From assembly GCA_933207985.1 (NCBI GenBank), contig OW240914.1:283960069-284024068 (forward strand): DNA of 64,000 nucleotides. The letters run 5' to 3'. The notes below the pieces were generated by a model, which worked only from the letters and a program-made list of their open reading frames with translations, was not told the DNA's origin and did not search any database. Position 1 is the stretch's first letter. Each line of letters starts with the position of its first letter. Positions 9,934 to 21,964 of this stretch are shown here, piece after piece. A program made the position numbers and the translations under genes. The stretch is from Pelobates cultripes (Eukaryota > Chordata > Amphibia > Anura > Pelobatidae).

Positions 9934-10250
9934 TTAAGGTACCAATATCTTGCAGCCCTCATTCGCCTTTTCAATGGAATTATCCAAAGTTTTCCTAAAC
10001 AGCACCACCCCTTCAAATAGAATGGTGTAGAGGGCAGACTTGGAGGATGAGTCATCATCCCAGAAACAGAACCATAATGCTTTCTTAGCTGCTATAGATA
10101 AAGCCATTTGATCCAAAGGATATCCTAGTTACATCTAGGGAAGTTTCTGTGAAGAAGTCAGTTGTAACCTAAAGACTTCAGACTGCCTCTTCAATCTTGG
10201 CTTTTAATATCTCGCTCCATAGTAGCCTTTAGATCTTTAATCACATATTT
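9934..10250 (-). pseudogene. Decayed gag of DIRS copy 2
   Basis: Minus-strand residues from 10116 (MALSIAAKKALWFCFWDDD, then LFRKTLD.SI.KA) align with the gag of copy 1 (MAHSVTARRALWLRSWGAD, then LFGKPLDEAIKKA). The frame continues upstream only with interruptions. Confidence 0.7.
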
Positions 10251-11039
10251 CATGTTTGTAAAAACAGCAGCGGAAATCACAGCTGGCTGGCCTCCTGCAA
10301 TGGTAGGCGTAAAATGTTGGACAGGTCTGCGTCCACCTATGATCCATAAGTGTGCAACTTAGGTGGTGTAGTTCTGGGGTTGGAAATAACTTCCTCCACA
10401 GGTTAAAGCCTGGCCTCTTTTCTTACCCCTAAGGCCTCTGGAACTTACTTTGTAAGCCCTGCCCGCATGTCATGTGGCTGCACAGTGATAGGTCACGCTG
10501 AAGCGACAACCTTCTGGAGGAAGTCAGTACATAACCGATTCCATCCACTGTTTTCTCCTCATAACCAGATCCTGGTGAAGAATCAGACACCTGACAAATA
10601 ATGACTAAATATTACCTGTGGTAAAGTATTAAGCAAAAAATGTGCACTGTTAAATTCTATAAGAAACCAGCGAAACCGCTTTAAAACAGGCTAAAGACAG
10701 CACTTATCCATGTCTGGAGACCCTGCAAATACTTACCAAATAAGTGTGGTATGTTTACTGTAATTTTCCCTTTATTTTAGGCACTTTCTGGCAATTGCCC
10801 TTATCCAAGATGGCTGCCACAACTTGTATTCCCACAATGCAAGTCATCTGTATTAGGCCCAATAAGGCACAAACTGCACACATGTGGGCCTATTCCGAGT
10901 GTGTTTGCTGTTTAGAGACCAGGGAGAGGACTCTGTCTGAAGCCTACATGGCCCCTAAACACCCAGGGAACCGGGAATAAATCACTGGGACCGAGGGGGA
11001 AGCAAAATAGATAACAAAAGTGCCTGCAAGGAAGTTTAA

Positions 11040-11345
11040 AAGGCAACCATGTGCAAACAGTCAAAGTTTAAAGGCACCACAGTCTAAAGGCCTCAAGGTA
11101 TAAAAGGTAACAGTTTTCAAATCTAACAGTTTCCAAAATGTAACAGTATTTAAAATATATCAGTCTTCAAATGCACTGCAGTTTTCCAATGCACTGCAGT
11201 TTTCCAAATGTACTGTGGTTTCCAAAGACTTGCGGTATTACATGCAACAGTATTAAATGCAAATTTAAATGAAACAGTTTTAAATGCCACACAGCTTAAA
11301 TGCCACACGGCTTAAATGCTTCCTAGCAAAAGCACAACCGCATAA
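11040..11345. repeat. Degenerate ~20-bp tandem repeat in the DIRS copy 2 leader
   Basis: Repeated variants of CAGTTTTCCAAATG and TTAAATGCCACACAGC. The repeat continues weakly to about 11540. Confidence 0.5.
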
Positions 11346-11391
11346 TGTACCACAATCTTAAAAATAAGGTACAGCTGTACAATGCACTCGT

Positions 11392-11473
11392 TTAACCCCT
11401 TAAAGATACACATGACATGTGTGACATGTCATGATTCCCTTTTATTCCAGAAGTTTGGTCCTTAAGGGGTTAA
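11392..11473. mobile_element. 82-bp palindromic MITE flanked by TTAA (piggyBac-like)
   Basis: TTAA at both ends (11392-11395 and 11470-11473) encloses CCCCTTAA…TTAAGGGG termini. A near-identical copy in the opposite orientation is at 43752-43831. TTAA target use and the terminal CCC suggest piggyBac mobilisation. This copy sits inside DIRS copy 2, so it inserted later. Confidence 0.7.
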
Positions 11474-11749
11474 AGATATCAAAGCTTAAATGCATCACAG
11501 CATAAAAGCACAACTGCATAATGTACTGCAGTAAAACAGCAAATAAAGTAATGAAAATAAAACATACATGTCCGTAAGTAAAGGGAGCAAATTGCTCATG
11601 TCCTAAGGGCTGTAGGACAGGAAAAAGACTGAGGACCTTAGGGATGGAGCCTCCTTTTAAAACCTTGGTGGTTTTCCTGTCCTATCGGCTGTAGGGGAGG
11701 AGCTAACCCATGTGTATATGCTGCCATGATTAGCCAGGAAAACATTTAT

Positions 11750-12056
11750 ACATGTCGTCATGACTCTCCCCTAGCTCTTATAACATAGTGATTGTCTCGA
11801 GGATCGTTAAACTCACATATTTTTGTATACCATACACAGAGATTATTTTGTTTTTCAATGTCTCCTCCTTGCGCTCTTATAAGTGAGGATTCCATTTTTA
11901 ATTGAAATTGGACTTGGTTTTTCAGTAATTCTACATTAAACGGGGCAGAGATCTTCCAATTTCTTGCAATTATTTTAACCGCGATTGTAAAATGAGTATA
12001 TAAAATCTTATCCCAACTCTTCATTATTCCCAACTGTAAATGTAATAAGGCATTGG
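11750..12056 (-). pseudogene. L1-like ORF2 C-terminal fragment
   Basis: Minus-strand frame of 91 codons with WDKILYTHF and KIIARNWK, a pattern typical of the region following the RT in L1/Tx1 ORF2 proteins. It ends where the DIRS element begins and starts next to the right target-site duplication. Confidence 0.65.
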
Positions 12057-12078
12057 GAAAATGCTTCTTTTAGTGTAC

Positions 12079-12081
<3 letters not shown>

Positions 12082-12131
<50 letters not shown>

Positions 12132-12158
12132 TATATACATACACACACACACACACAC
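12082..12158. repeat. (TA)n/(CA)n microsatellite
   Basis: Alternating TA then CA runs directly abutting the Tc1 end at 12158. They may have erased the left TA target duplication. Confidence 0.9.
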
Positions 12159-13555
12159 AGTCAGGTCCATTAATATTGGGACATCGACACAATTCTAATC
12201 TTTTTGGCTCTATACACCAACACAATGGGTTTGAAATGAAACAAACAATATGTGCTTTAACTGCAGACTTTGAGCTTTAATTTGAGGGTATTTACATCCA
12301 AATCAGGTGAACGGTGTAGGAATTACAACAGTTTGTATATGTGCCTCACACCTTTTAAGGGACCAAAAGTAATGGGACAGATTAACAGTCATAAATCAAA
12401 CTTTCACTTTTTAATATATGGTTGAAAATTCTTTGCAGTCAATTACAGCTTTTGCAGTATGCTTCGGGTCATTATCCATCTGCACTGTAAAGCACCGTCC
12501 AATGAGTTCTGAAGCATTTGCCTGAATATGAGCAGATAATATTGCCCGAATCACTTCAGAATTCATCCTGCTGATTTTGTCAGCAGTCACATCATCAATA
12601 AATACCAGTTCCATTGGCAGCCATACATGCCCACGCCATGACACTACCACCACCATACTTCACTGGTATGCTTTGGCTCATGAGTAGTTCCTTTCCTTCT
12701 CCATACTCTTCCCATCACTCTGGTACAAGTTGATCTTGGTCTCATCTGTCCATAGGATGTTGTTCCAGAACTGTGAAGGCTTTTTTAGATGTTGTTTGGC
12801 AAACTCTAATCTGGCCTTCCTGTTTTTGAGGCTCACCAATGGTTTACATTTTGTGGTGAACCCTGTGTATTCACTCTGGTGAAGTCTTCTCTTGATTGTT
12901 GACTTTGACACACATACACCTACCTCCTGGAGAGTGTTCTTGATCTGGCCAACTGTTGTGAAGGGTGTTTTCTTCACCAGGGAAAGAATTCTTCGGTCAT
13001 CCACCACAGATGTTTTCTGTGGTCTTCCGGGTCTTTTGGTGTTGCTGAGCTCACCGGTGCGTTCTTTCTTTTTAAGGATGTTCCAAACAGTTGATTTGGC
13101 CACACCTAATGTTTTTGTGATCTCTCTGATGGGTTTTGTTTTGTTTTTTCAGCCTAAATGGCTTGCTTCACTGATAGTGACAGCTCTTTGGATCTCATAT
13201 TGAGAGTTGACAGCAACAGATTCCAAATGCAAATAGCACACTTGAAATGAACTCTGGACCTTTTATCTGCTCCTTGTAAATGGGATAATGAGGGAATAAC
13301 ACACACCTGGCCATGGAACAGCTGAGCAGCCAATTGTCCCATTACTTTTGGTCCCTTGAAAAGTGGGAGGCACATATACAAACTGTTGTAATTCCTACAC
13401 CGTTCACCTGATTTGGATGTAAATACCCTCAAATTAAAGCTGGAAGTCTGCAGTTAAAGCACATCTTGTTTGTTTCATTTCAAACCCATTGTGTTGGGTT
13501 ATGGAGCCAAAAAGATTAGAATTGTGTCGATGTCCAATATTTATGGACCTGACTG
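12158..13555 (-). mobile_element. Tc1-like DNA transposon with long inverted repeats
   Basis: Terminal inverted repeats of about 224 bp (12158-12381 and 13332-13555) begin CAGTCAGGTCCAT. The right end is followed by TA; the left target TA is not visible next to the microsatellite. The element encodes a Tc1-type transposase on the minus strand, broken by at least one frameshift and an internal deletion. Confidence 0.9.
12411..13195 (-). pseudogene. Tc1 transposase remnant, C-terminal catalytic part deleted
   Basis: Reading starts near 13195 (MRSKELSLSVKQAI), then shifts frame. The main 141-codon stretch (13103-12678) has the HTH/GRPQK linker and the first catalytic Asp in LWTDETK. A second stretch (12656-12411) has [10 protein letters not shown], including the second Asp, and then runs straight into AVIDCKEFSTIY, which is the usual C-terminus of this transposase family. 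The ~75 residues normally between, with the DLNPIEH glutamate, are absent. The enzyme is dead. Confidence 0.82.
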
Positions 13556-13557
13556 TA

Positions 13558-13594
13558 TAGAGAGAGAGAGCGCGCGCGCGCGAGAGAGAGAGAC
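13558..13594. repeat. (GA)n/(CG)n simple repeat
   Basis: Short AG runs around a CGCGCGCGCGCG core, directly after the Tc1 end. Confidence 0.85.
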
Positions 13595-15443
13595 TATATT
13601 TTTATATTATGTCTATGTTTTGCTGTGTACTGTTGGGAGTATTTTTCCATGATTTGGCTCAGATCAAGTATTATCATAATATCCCTTTTATGTATATATT
13701 TTGCAGTACATTAGTTGGCCCATTTTAGTGCCCTTTAAGTTAGTCCAAATCTATTTTACACCACATGGATGACTACCTGAACTATTTTTCTTTCCAATGA
13801 AACTCATTTTCACACTGTGCACAAGTCTATTAGTTACTACGAATCCTTTGAACAGTCATTATTGCCCCAATTGACCTTCCAGTCTACCATCCTGTCTGCA
13901 GGCCAGCTTTAGTTCAGGTGTTTGGCTGAATACCTTCTACCCAAAGACTGATGGAGTGAAGGACTGTGAGCTGTGCATTAACTATTCTTGATGATTCTAA
14001 CTTCATCCTCAGATAAGACACAAACTTATTCAATCAGGAAAAGAACACTGATTTGTATGCCAACTACTGCTGACAAATAGAGATGTAAGTTTCAAGATAT
14101 AAGTGCACTGAATCAACTCCCTTTAGTACACCTAGCGTGAAAAGCTAAAGATAATGCTATTTGTGTCTTCATTATCTACTTTTCTCATGTTAGGCAGGGT
14201 TTCTTCATTCTGTCAAGCAGTGCCAAGAACACTTTTTTCAACACTTTGAGAAATAGGCTTTGTTGATAAAATATGTCAGCTTATATGATTGACTATACAT
14301 AAATGCATATGACAGATGGAATTGGAGTTCATTGAGCATTATCCCCCACTGTGCATCACCTATGGTACTCAAGAAAAATGTTGATATTTGAGAATTCTTG
14401 GCTGGATGACAAGGTTGCAGCTTATGCGAATGATATGCTGTTCTTTGTTGAGACTGAGAAACTCCTGCATATTCGGTAAATTGTACAAAAGTTAAACAAA
14501 TTGTACTTTTCTTTAAAAGTCTGCAACAACACAGCTTCACTGTAACAGACTTCCAATCACAGTCCCATCATTCCGATACTTTTCTACACAATTTTAACAA
14601 TTAATGAATTAGTAAAAAGGGTCACATTTCTTATGTTAAGTCTCAGTGATCACAATTTTGCCACAGAGGCGTTATTGGCATTTTAACACGCAAACCTAGA
14701 GAATGCAACACCTGAAATTACTTCTAAAAGGACAGAATATTTTTTTCATATCGTATAACAAAAACCCCAAGATAAGTCGAAGTCTTTGTGCATGAGTCAA
14801 ACAAACACTGCAATCACATCACATGATGATTCCTTATTAATACATTATATCATATAAAGGGGAAAAAAAAGCACTTTAAATAAAATATAAATTGCCCATT
14901 GCAAGAGTCATTTCTGGTTATGAATTCATATAGTGCTTTGGAGTTATGGACGACCTGCTGCACTGCATAAATTTGGATAAATTCCAATTCGGCAAAAAAA
15001 AATAAAAATACATGAGTCTAATATTATGAACTGTAGAAAGTTAATGAGACACAATCTGTGATGTAATAATTTTTTTTTACAAATTATGTTTTTCTTTACA
15101 TTTTCTTTACCTAGTGGTATTGGCCTAGCAAGCTCAACATCTCAAGGTTAACGATTAAATCATGGTTAATGAGCAATTTTAACCATATTATATTTTAGCA
15201 ATTTTTGATGTATGACGATAAAAAAAAAAGATAAAAAATAAAAGAGTCCTGAAATTTAAATTGTGATACTTTCATAACTGATGTGCCATACTTCACAAAA
15301 AAGTCAGAAACTTCAGTTACCAATGCCAGATGGTAATTTAATCATTTTCCTGTTTAGAAAAATAAGTTTAAAAAAAATCATAAAATGTGTTTTTATTTAA
15401 AAAAAAAAAAATCAAGAGCTTAAAGTAATCCTCCAAGCATAAG
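13595..15443. other. AT-rich DNA without recognised genes
   Basis: No convincing coding, RNA or transposon end signals. Several A or T homopolymer runs (for example near 15066, 15218 and 15398). Confidence 0.6.
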
Positions 15444-15448
15444 AACTA

Positions 15449-16628
15449 TGTGACAAAAGTAACTTCGCCACCAGCTTTTGGAGGAGCCCGTTTGCCAGCC
15501 TCCTACCATGTGACTATGGCCCCTGTGTTAAACCCTATTTGAAAATATTAATTGTGCCTCTTGGACTTATAACAGGCTCTCTTCGGGCAATTGGGACTAT
15601 ATGGATCGTTTACTGAACAGGCGTACGAACCGGAGACCACCCTGGAGCTTGTTAAGCTTAATTGATACATGGTTGCAATTTCCACCTCTTTGGTCTAAGT
15701 GTTTGTCTGGGTGGCCGCAATTCCTATAGAGGACCATGAGGTGGCAGCCATCTTGTTCGCATGGACGAAAACCACTAATAGACTTCAGGGGGACTTAGCC
15801 GCAAATGCCCTGGAACTATTTTTGCATTAAAACTTCACGTTTCCCGGTCGGTCCTCAAGCGGCACTTAACCGCGATTCTATGGAACTATTTTCTACTATG
15901 GGACCATGCCTGCGGTCGGTAAAAACTATGACTTCCATAAAATTTCTGAGCCCCTAAACTGATCTGGGTGATTTTTGGATATGTTGGTCACCCAGATCAG
16001 GACTAATAGGGGATGTAACATTTGTGGGGTTTTATGTATTTTTAGGGTACTTTTGGGGTGTTTTTTTAAAAGTATGTTTTTTTCTGTGCTTGGAGATAAT
16101 TGGATTAGAATAAGTACAGTTACAGGGAGGGATTGTATGTTTGTTATGGGAGTGTCAGGCATTTAATCACTGTTTTTATTGGTCTGTGTCTTTGTGTTTG
16201 AGTCCCCAACAAGGTCCATGTTGGCGTACCCCTTGCATGGGGATTGTCATAAAAGGCCAAGTGTGCCTCCCATTAAAGAGAGATTTGTTTACCCCTTCAT
16301 GAAGTCTTGGCTCATGTTTGGGGGATTGGAGAACTACATTCACTTGGGGGATTGCTATATCACAATACTCCCCTGAGTATTATCACTAGCTCTTATAAGA
16401 GCTGTTCCTGCTACGCTCTCTGGACTAGGAGAGGTCTACCCACTGGAAGCTGGATCCTAGTCTTGGGTCCAGGGTGGGTGGAGGACGGCGAGACCCTAAC
16501 CAAGCTGTGGCAGTTCGTGAGGTCTACGGTGGTTATGGTGTTCCAGTACTATGCTTATGGTGTTCACAAGTACTAGGAAGCAGCGATTGATGGAGGTACC
16601 CGGTCGGGGTGCCAGGCGGTCCGTCACA
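15449..16628 (+). mobile_element. Solo LTR with 5-bp target-site duplication
   Basis: Begins TGTGAC and ends GTCACA (short inverted ends, TG…CA) and is flanked by AACTA at 15444-15448 and 16629-16633. The 1180 bp hold no coding region. A GTCATAAAAGG box near 16247 could be a promoter. No internal retrotransposon sequence adjoins, so the element has been reduced to one LTR by recombination. The first ~75 bp resemble the ends of the LTRs at 31905-32799 and 61045-62104. Confidence 0.85.
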
Positions 16629-16633
16629 AACTA

Positions 16634-18415
16634 CATCCTGCATATAGATATTAGAATACTGGAAGCAAGCATTCCTAAATTGCAATCGGTCTCTTTATAA
16701 ATGCCCATATGCAGGATATCTGATATTAGTACTTAAGTATTTAACACACATTCTGTGTTAAAAATGCTTATTTCTGCTTCTATGCTACCACTGCAGACTC
16801 ACTCTAAAGTATTGAATGCTGAAGGATACCATATAATCTCTAAAACCATTTATCCTTTTAATATTTCTGTAGAGGCTGTGAAAGTCTTTCTTGTGAATTG
16901 TGAATTGGCATCATTTTAATTTAAGTCACAATTTGTCTCTCTTGTAATGATGTGCGTGCTATGGAATTATCTTATTTTTAAACAAACTTAAGACTCAGTT
17001 ACGAACAACGTTAGTATCATTCCATGGTCAAGATTCTAAAACCACAATTAGATTCCCTGTTTGCTATACATTCCATGTTAAATCACTTGCAAACTGTTCT
17101 AAAAATATTAACGCATGCTGCAGAAGATCTTGTAAGCTGTGTTCTGCAAATAATTAAGATACCAAGCAAAGCGAAGTAGCTTATTACTTTTACAACATGG
17201 CCACACACATTATTTATTGTGAAAAGTTACAAAATTTAACAAACATTTACTAGAGTTTCTTACTGTGTTTTACACTGTCAGCGAACAATGTTAGAGCTAT
17301 AAAATTATATCATATACAGATGTTAGACCAGCAAATATTTAATATTTCAAAGTGATATGGCATTGGCAGAAAAAAAGACTGCTAAAGACAATCTGATGGA
17401 GATTTTAGGAATTCACTGGAATGGTGACTATTTTTAAAATGACAAAACCTCTGACAGCCAACATGATGAAATTTTTCTTAACATACGTAAGAGAGTGTTA
17501 GAAGTTTCTCCTGTAGGGAGATTCCTCTTTACATTCAACCTCTAATGGAGGAGTGGAGTTAATAAGGCTTCTGTTCTCCATGAAGATTATTAGCAAACAA
17601 ATAAAGGCTTACTCCAACCTCCGTGAACATAACTTCTGACCCAGACAATTTTCCTGTTGCCCCAATAATGACAAGACACCTGGGTATTGGATAAGGGCAA
17701 TGGCCACAGCTGTATTTAAATCAATAAAATGTGCTAGCATTACTTCCACCTTTCAGCTGTTGGGGTGATTGCCAAACAGACAGATAATCCATATTCAGCC
17801 TACAGAGTCCTAGACAGCCTACCTTTCGCCATCAGCACTAGCAGGCTGTGACTCCCCAAGCTGACTCTGCACTTCCATCAGCTGCGCTGGCCAGGAAAAC
17901 CACATGCTGTGACAAAAAGAAGAATGGAAACACCAGAACCCACAACAACCACCAAAATCAATGGAGGGAGGGTGGGAAAGCTTTCTAAACTTTAGGCTCC
18001 TTCTTACAAGTTGTGAGTACCCTCCCACCTAAGCCCCTTTTATTTTGTCCCCTTTCTGCAACATTGTATCCTAATCTAACCCTACCCTACTAAAGGTCCA
18101 GGGGAATCCTTTCGTGCTTTTAGAAGTGGTCATAGAGGAATAAATCTATATGTTTAGTGTTTAAGTTTAAAACACTGCATATACAGAGATATGTGCTCTT
18201 TTGTGCCGGGGTCTAGTTACAACCCCAGCACATATGACTTTGCAGCCCAGAACTCTGTATATTAAATATTAATATATTATTATTATTATTGTTGTTTTTA
18301 AATTGATCTACATACCTTAGGAGTAGTGATAAATTAAACAGACTTTATATATTTGTCTGTTGTTCACTTTGTCCTCCCAATTCATAGAGCCTTTTATTGA
18401 TAGTCTAAGACCAGA
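16634..18415. other. No recognised feature
   Basis: AT-rich, no long ORF. A moderately GC-rich patch at 17800-18060 has no transposon hallmark that I can identify. Confidence 0.55.
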
Positions 18416-18419
18416 AAGT

Positions 18420-18700
18420 AGTGATGTACATGGGCAAATATTTCGGTTCAGTTCTGCACTTCTGAAATTCGGGACTTGGGCAATTCAGCACTTCGGTTCG
18501 GCACTTTTGAAATTCTGGACTTCTGCAATTCGGTACTTCAGCTTTTTGGTTCGGTTCGGCAATTCCCCAACTCTAACCTCTACCCCTAACCACTTACACA
18601 TCTAGGAGTAGGGTTAGATTCCTGTCATTATTCCCATAATTTTCCCTCCCTCTCTTGTTTAGCCACTTTTCAGAAATCCAAAGCACTTCAGCGATATAGA
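18420..18700 (+). mobile_element. Dispersed repeat with TTCGG-rich tandem part and short telomere-like tract
   Basis: Starts near AGTGATGTACATGGGC, continues with repeated CTTCGGTTCGGCA-type units, then CCCCTAACC-type sequence and a CCTGTCATTATTCCC stretch. The distal 120 bp reappear in reverse complement at 40685-40935, where the telomere-like tract is expanded. The first bases resemble hAT ends, but no TSD was found. Confidence 0.55.
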
Positions 18701-18709
18701 TAGATAGAG

Positions 18710-18712
<3 letters not shown>

Positions 18713-18742
<30 letters not shown>

Positions 18743-18925
18743 ATCTATCTAGGTGCAAATTCGCATTGAAATAAATTTCCTTGACAAAAAAACACCCGTA
18801 AGGGTCGAAACGTCGATTTTTTTGTTGTTGAATGTAATGATACTTTTATTAAGTATATCACAAGAAAAGATCTTTCAGTGCTCTCTTTTTGTCTAGGAGA
18901 TAGATATATAGATATATATACATAT

Positions 18926-18970
<45 letters not shown>
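18713..18970. repeat. (AT)n and (CA)n microsatellites
   Basis: AT run at 18713-18740 followed by CTATCTATCTAT, and TA/CA runs at 18900-18970. Confidence 0.9.
18745..18905 (+). other. Penelope-type LTR remnant with decayed hammerhead-like motif
   Basis: Contains CTTGACAA, an ACCC-GTAA-GGGT hairpin and CGAAACGTCG, the layout of the hammerhead core (CUGANGA, stem II, GAAAC) found in Penelope-like elements, followed by T-rich sequence and CAGTGCTCTC. The first core box is mutated. Confidence 0.45.
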
Positions 18971-18974
18971 AAGA

Positions 18975-19990
18975 ACATTTAGCTGATAGGATTCTGAGAC
19001 TATTTTTCCAACTTCAGATTGAATCCAACTGCCCTATACTTCAGGTTACACTGTCAAAAACTATACCTATTGACAAGTTTGCTTTGAAATGGCATATTGA
19101 AACTGGATTAGTTCCACAAGACTTACAAGAAAGCAATCATTGTTTTATTTATCATAGGAAGTAGATCAAACCTCCCAGCAAGGTAAAACTATTAAATACT
19201 AACATTGGGGCTTAATAAGCCTTAATCCCTTCCATGTACAAATCCTCTCGATTTGTAAAGAACAAAAGAGTGTGTTGGCAGCATTCACTCTCAGTTCAGG
19301 GTTCAGAAAAAATGATTGCAGTTAATGATGTAATGGCTGGTAAGACAACTTTTACAGTAGTTCATGTAGCTACATATTCCAATTTGCATTTCAGTTAACT
19401 GATAAATCACAAACATAGAGGATTTGGAGGATTTCTCCAATTGTATTAAACTTTGAAATGCATTGTAAATTTACATTGAATATTCACTAGTTCACATTTC
19501 AGTTAAGAGGCCTGTCCATTCTTTTTGGATTCACATTTTATTTACTCTGTCTCCCGGTCAAAGGACCTCTCAGGACATCATAACAGCTTAATCTCTGTAA
19601 AGTTGTAATGGTGCCTGGAGGTACTGGGCACCATCTTACCTTAACAAGCTAAGATTCTAACAAACAGTTTCACGCCATGTGTCCTGGTCCCCCTCATTAC
19701 TCCTCTGGCCCTTGATTTCCATTGATAGATTAAGAGCGTTAGGTGATGCACACAGACGATCACTGTTCTCCCACCCGTTTGTCTATTTATTGACTGCATA
19801 TAACTATTTGAGCTGAGTCAGCAAACACTGTCAGGGTATTCTAACTGTGTGGTTCTCCAAGGCAGAATGTCAGAAGCCAGAAATATCTAAGTTGAAGAAC
19901 AAAGCCAGTTCAGTTTTCAGAGTCAGGTATAATGTAATGTTTTGTAGAAAGTCTGCTTTCTCTCAGCAATCCTTTTAACCCTTAATGATC
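18975..19990. other. No recognised feature
   Basis: AT-rich sequence without long ORFs or repeat ends that I recognise. Confidence 0.5.
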
Positions 19991-19999
19991 AATTCTGTA

Positions 20000-21720
20000 C
20001 CAGACAAAGTTACATAGAGTTACATAGTCTGAAAATAGACTTGTGTCCAACAAGTGCAGCTCTACTCACATCAGTTTCTGCTGTTAATGCTAAAGAAAGC
20101 AAATCCCCCAAAACTAGTCTGAAGAACTTTCCAATTTTGCAACAAACTTGGAAAAAAAATCCTTTTTGACCCCAGAATGGCAGTCGTAATTCTCATTGAT
20201 GCAAGAATCTGCAACCCCAAATATTAAATATTACATCCAAGAATATTAATTTTTACAATAATCCATTCAGTTGCTGTTTAAAAATATGTACAGACTATGA
20301 TAAAACCCCCTCTTCAAGCTGATGATTTCACAGTTGTTCTTACTGTAAAAATCCCTTTCTTTTGCCTAAGACTAAATCTCCTTTCTTTCAGTCTAAATGC
20401 GTGACCTTGTGCCTTATGTATAGTCCTATTAATGAATAGATTCCCAGATAATGGTTTGTAATGGCCCTGGATATACTTGTGTAAACTTATCAGACCCCCT
20501 CTGAGGAATGTATACACTAAAAAGATTTAAATTAGTTAGCTTTTCTTCATAACTAAAATCTTCCATTCTCTTTATTAGGTTTGTTGCACACAAATGCACT
20601 TTTTAAAGATTCTTTGAGAAATTTTTCATAATTATAAAAGGAATGTAATAAACTTAGACAAATACGTTGATGCAAAAGCATTGCTGAAAAAAAATAAGGA
20701 ATACAATGAATAAATTAAAGACATTGAATGCATCGAAATTAATAGAAAACAAATTATACAGAAGTAGGGTCTAAACAGAACCACAGTGTACAAGTGGAGT
20801 TCTCAAAATTATGTACAGGTTGATGCTTTTAAGTTGTTATAATGACTTGTATAGTAAAATCACGACAAGAGAACTGGTGGTGGTTGCCTACTGAGCTTTG
20901 TGTATTTCCCAGCAAACAGGGTGCGATTATGGAAACATAATATCATCAGGGCATATCAGGAGTGTAAATAATGTCTAACTGTAATGTGGCTTCTGTACAT
21001 TGTGTCTGAGTACTTAAAATGGTTAAAGTAGATGAAAGAACCTGATGAGGAAGTAAGAAGAGAGAATTATGGGGCTAAGACGGAGAGATAATAAATAAAA
21101 AATATCCAACATGTTTTTTTGGTTAGTTTTCAGAAGCAGGGAGACTACCTGTCAGTTCAGGCAGTCCCCCTGCAGGAAGATGCATGGACGGCTATCAAAA
21201 ACCTATACTGATTTCTGAAAATAACATTATTGTTCCCAATGAATCTTTAAATAATTTCTCAGCCACAGGCCTGTAATCTCCAGTCATAGATTTTGAGCTA
21301 TTGTTTAATATAGGAACCAAATCTGCCTTTCTACAATCATCTGGTATGATTCCTGAAAAAATTATATTTGCTTATTTCTACACTTAGCTCCCTAACTACT
21401 CATAGGTGAGTACAATTGGGCCCTGGGTCTTTGTTAACATTAAACAATCATAATTTTCCTGTAATTTTTTTTAGTAATGGTTTGCACATATCTTAATAGA
21501 AAAACAATTATTTAAAATTTCTGCCTTTTCCTGATCTTCATTTACTAAACACACCCATCTCTGATATCAGTAAGATTTAATTCTTTTTTTTTTTTTTTTT
21601 ACTCAGAAACCTTTTGGAGGTTGATCTTGCTCTCATTGGCTATCGCTTTTTCATATTATAGTTTAGACAATCTAATCATTTTAGAACAGTTGCTCTTCCC
21701 TAAATATCAATATTAGATGG
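20000..21720 (-). pseudogene. Old CR1-like LINE fragment
   Basis: Minus strand. Near 21430-21215, VNKDPGPNC…VRELS followed by IPDD and DYRPVAEKLF matches the RT fingers of CR1-type LINEs (usual form KAPGPDG, IP..W). Near 20600-20314, a degenerate SYEE.L segment is followed by RGGLISLHKYIQG and by HAFRLKERRFSLRQ.KG.F, the conserved CR1 C-terminus. The middle of the RT (20620-21200) is not recognisable. Multiple stops; ancient. Confidence 0.65.
21582..21601. repeat. Poly-T run
   Basis: Uninterrupted T tract within the CR1-like fragment. Confidence 0.9.
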
Positions 21721-21964
21721 TTTGTAGCATATTCCAATCAATTGATTTCGACTCTTTGTGTCAGGCAGATATATAACCATAGAGCTTTCAAATTTTCCTC
21801 TTTTCCTTGTCAAATACCACTATGTATGTGCAATAATGTGTCTATTCCTAGTCTTAATACACCATTATAAACAACCCATTAATAATGCATAGCTATGTTG
21901 GAGATTTGTCTGGTATATTTTAAACCAAAATTGATTGATCCCAAAGTTTAATTTGCACCTTTAA

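Larger units (their letters stand above)
6276..11741 (-). mobile_element. DIRS-like retrotransposon copy 2, decayed, minus strand
   Basis: Both ends match by inverted repeat (6276-6440 and 11605-11741, sharing the GGGGAGGAGCTAACCCATG block), and the ICR at 6480-6580 joins the complements of both termini. Coding remnants lie on the minus strand in DIRS order: gag near 10.1 kb, RT near 9.4-8.7 kb, recombinase from 7.9 to 6.6 kb. All frames carry stops and shifts. The two outer boundaries share the trinucleotide AAA, consistent with recombinase-mediated insertion without a long TSD. The terminal sequences differ slightly from copy 1 (GTATGAATAAATTTTCC against GTATCAATAAATTTTCT), so it is a sister subfamily. 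Confidence 0.88.
6044..12071 (-). mobile_element. 5'-truncated L1-like LINE, split by a DIRS insertion
   Basis: The identical 15-bp sequence GAAAATGCTTCTTTT occurs at 6044-6058 and 12057-12071 and is read as the target-site duplication. Next to the left copy is a short poly-T (minus-strand poly-A tail) with a minus-strand AATAAA-type signal just inside. Next to the right copy is a minus-strand ORF2 C-terminal fragment. Together they describe a minus-strand, 5'-truncated L1 of only about 530 bp that a 5.5-kb DIRS element later cut in two. Confidence 0.75.
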
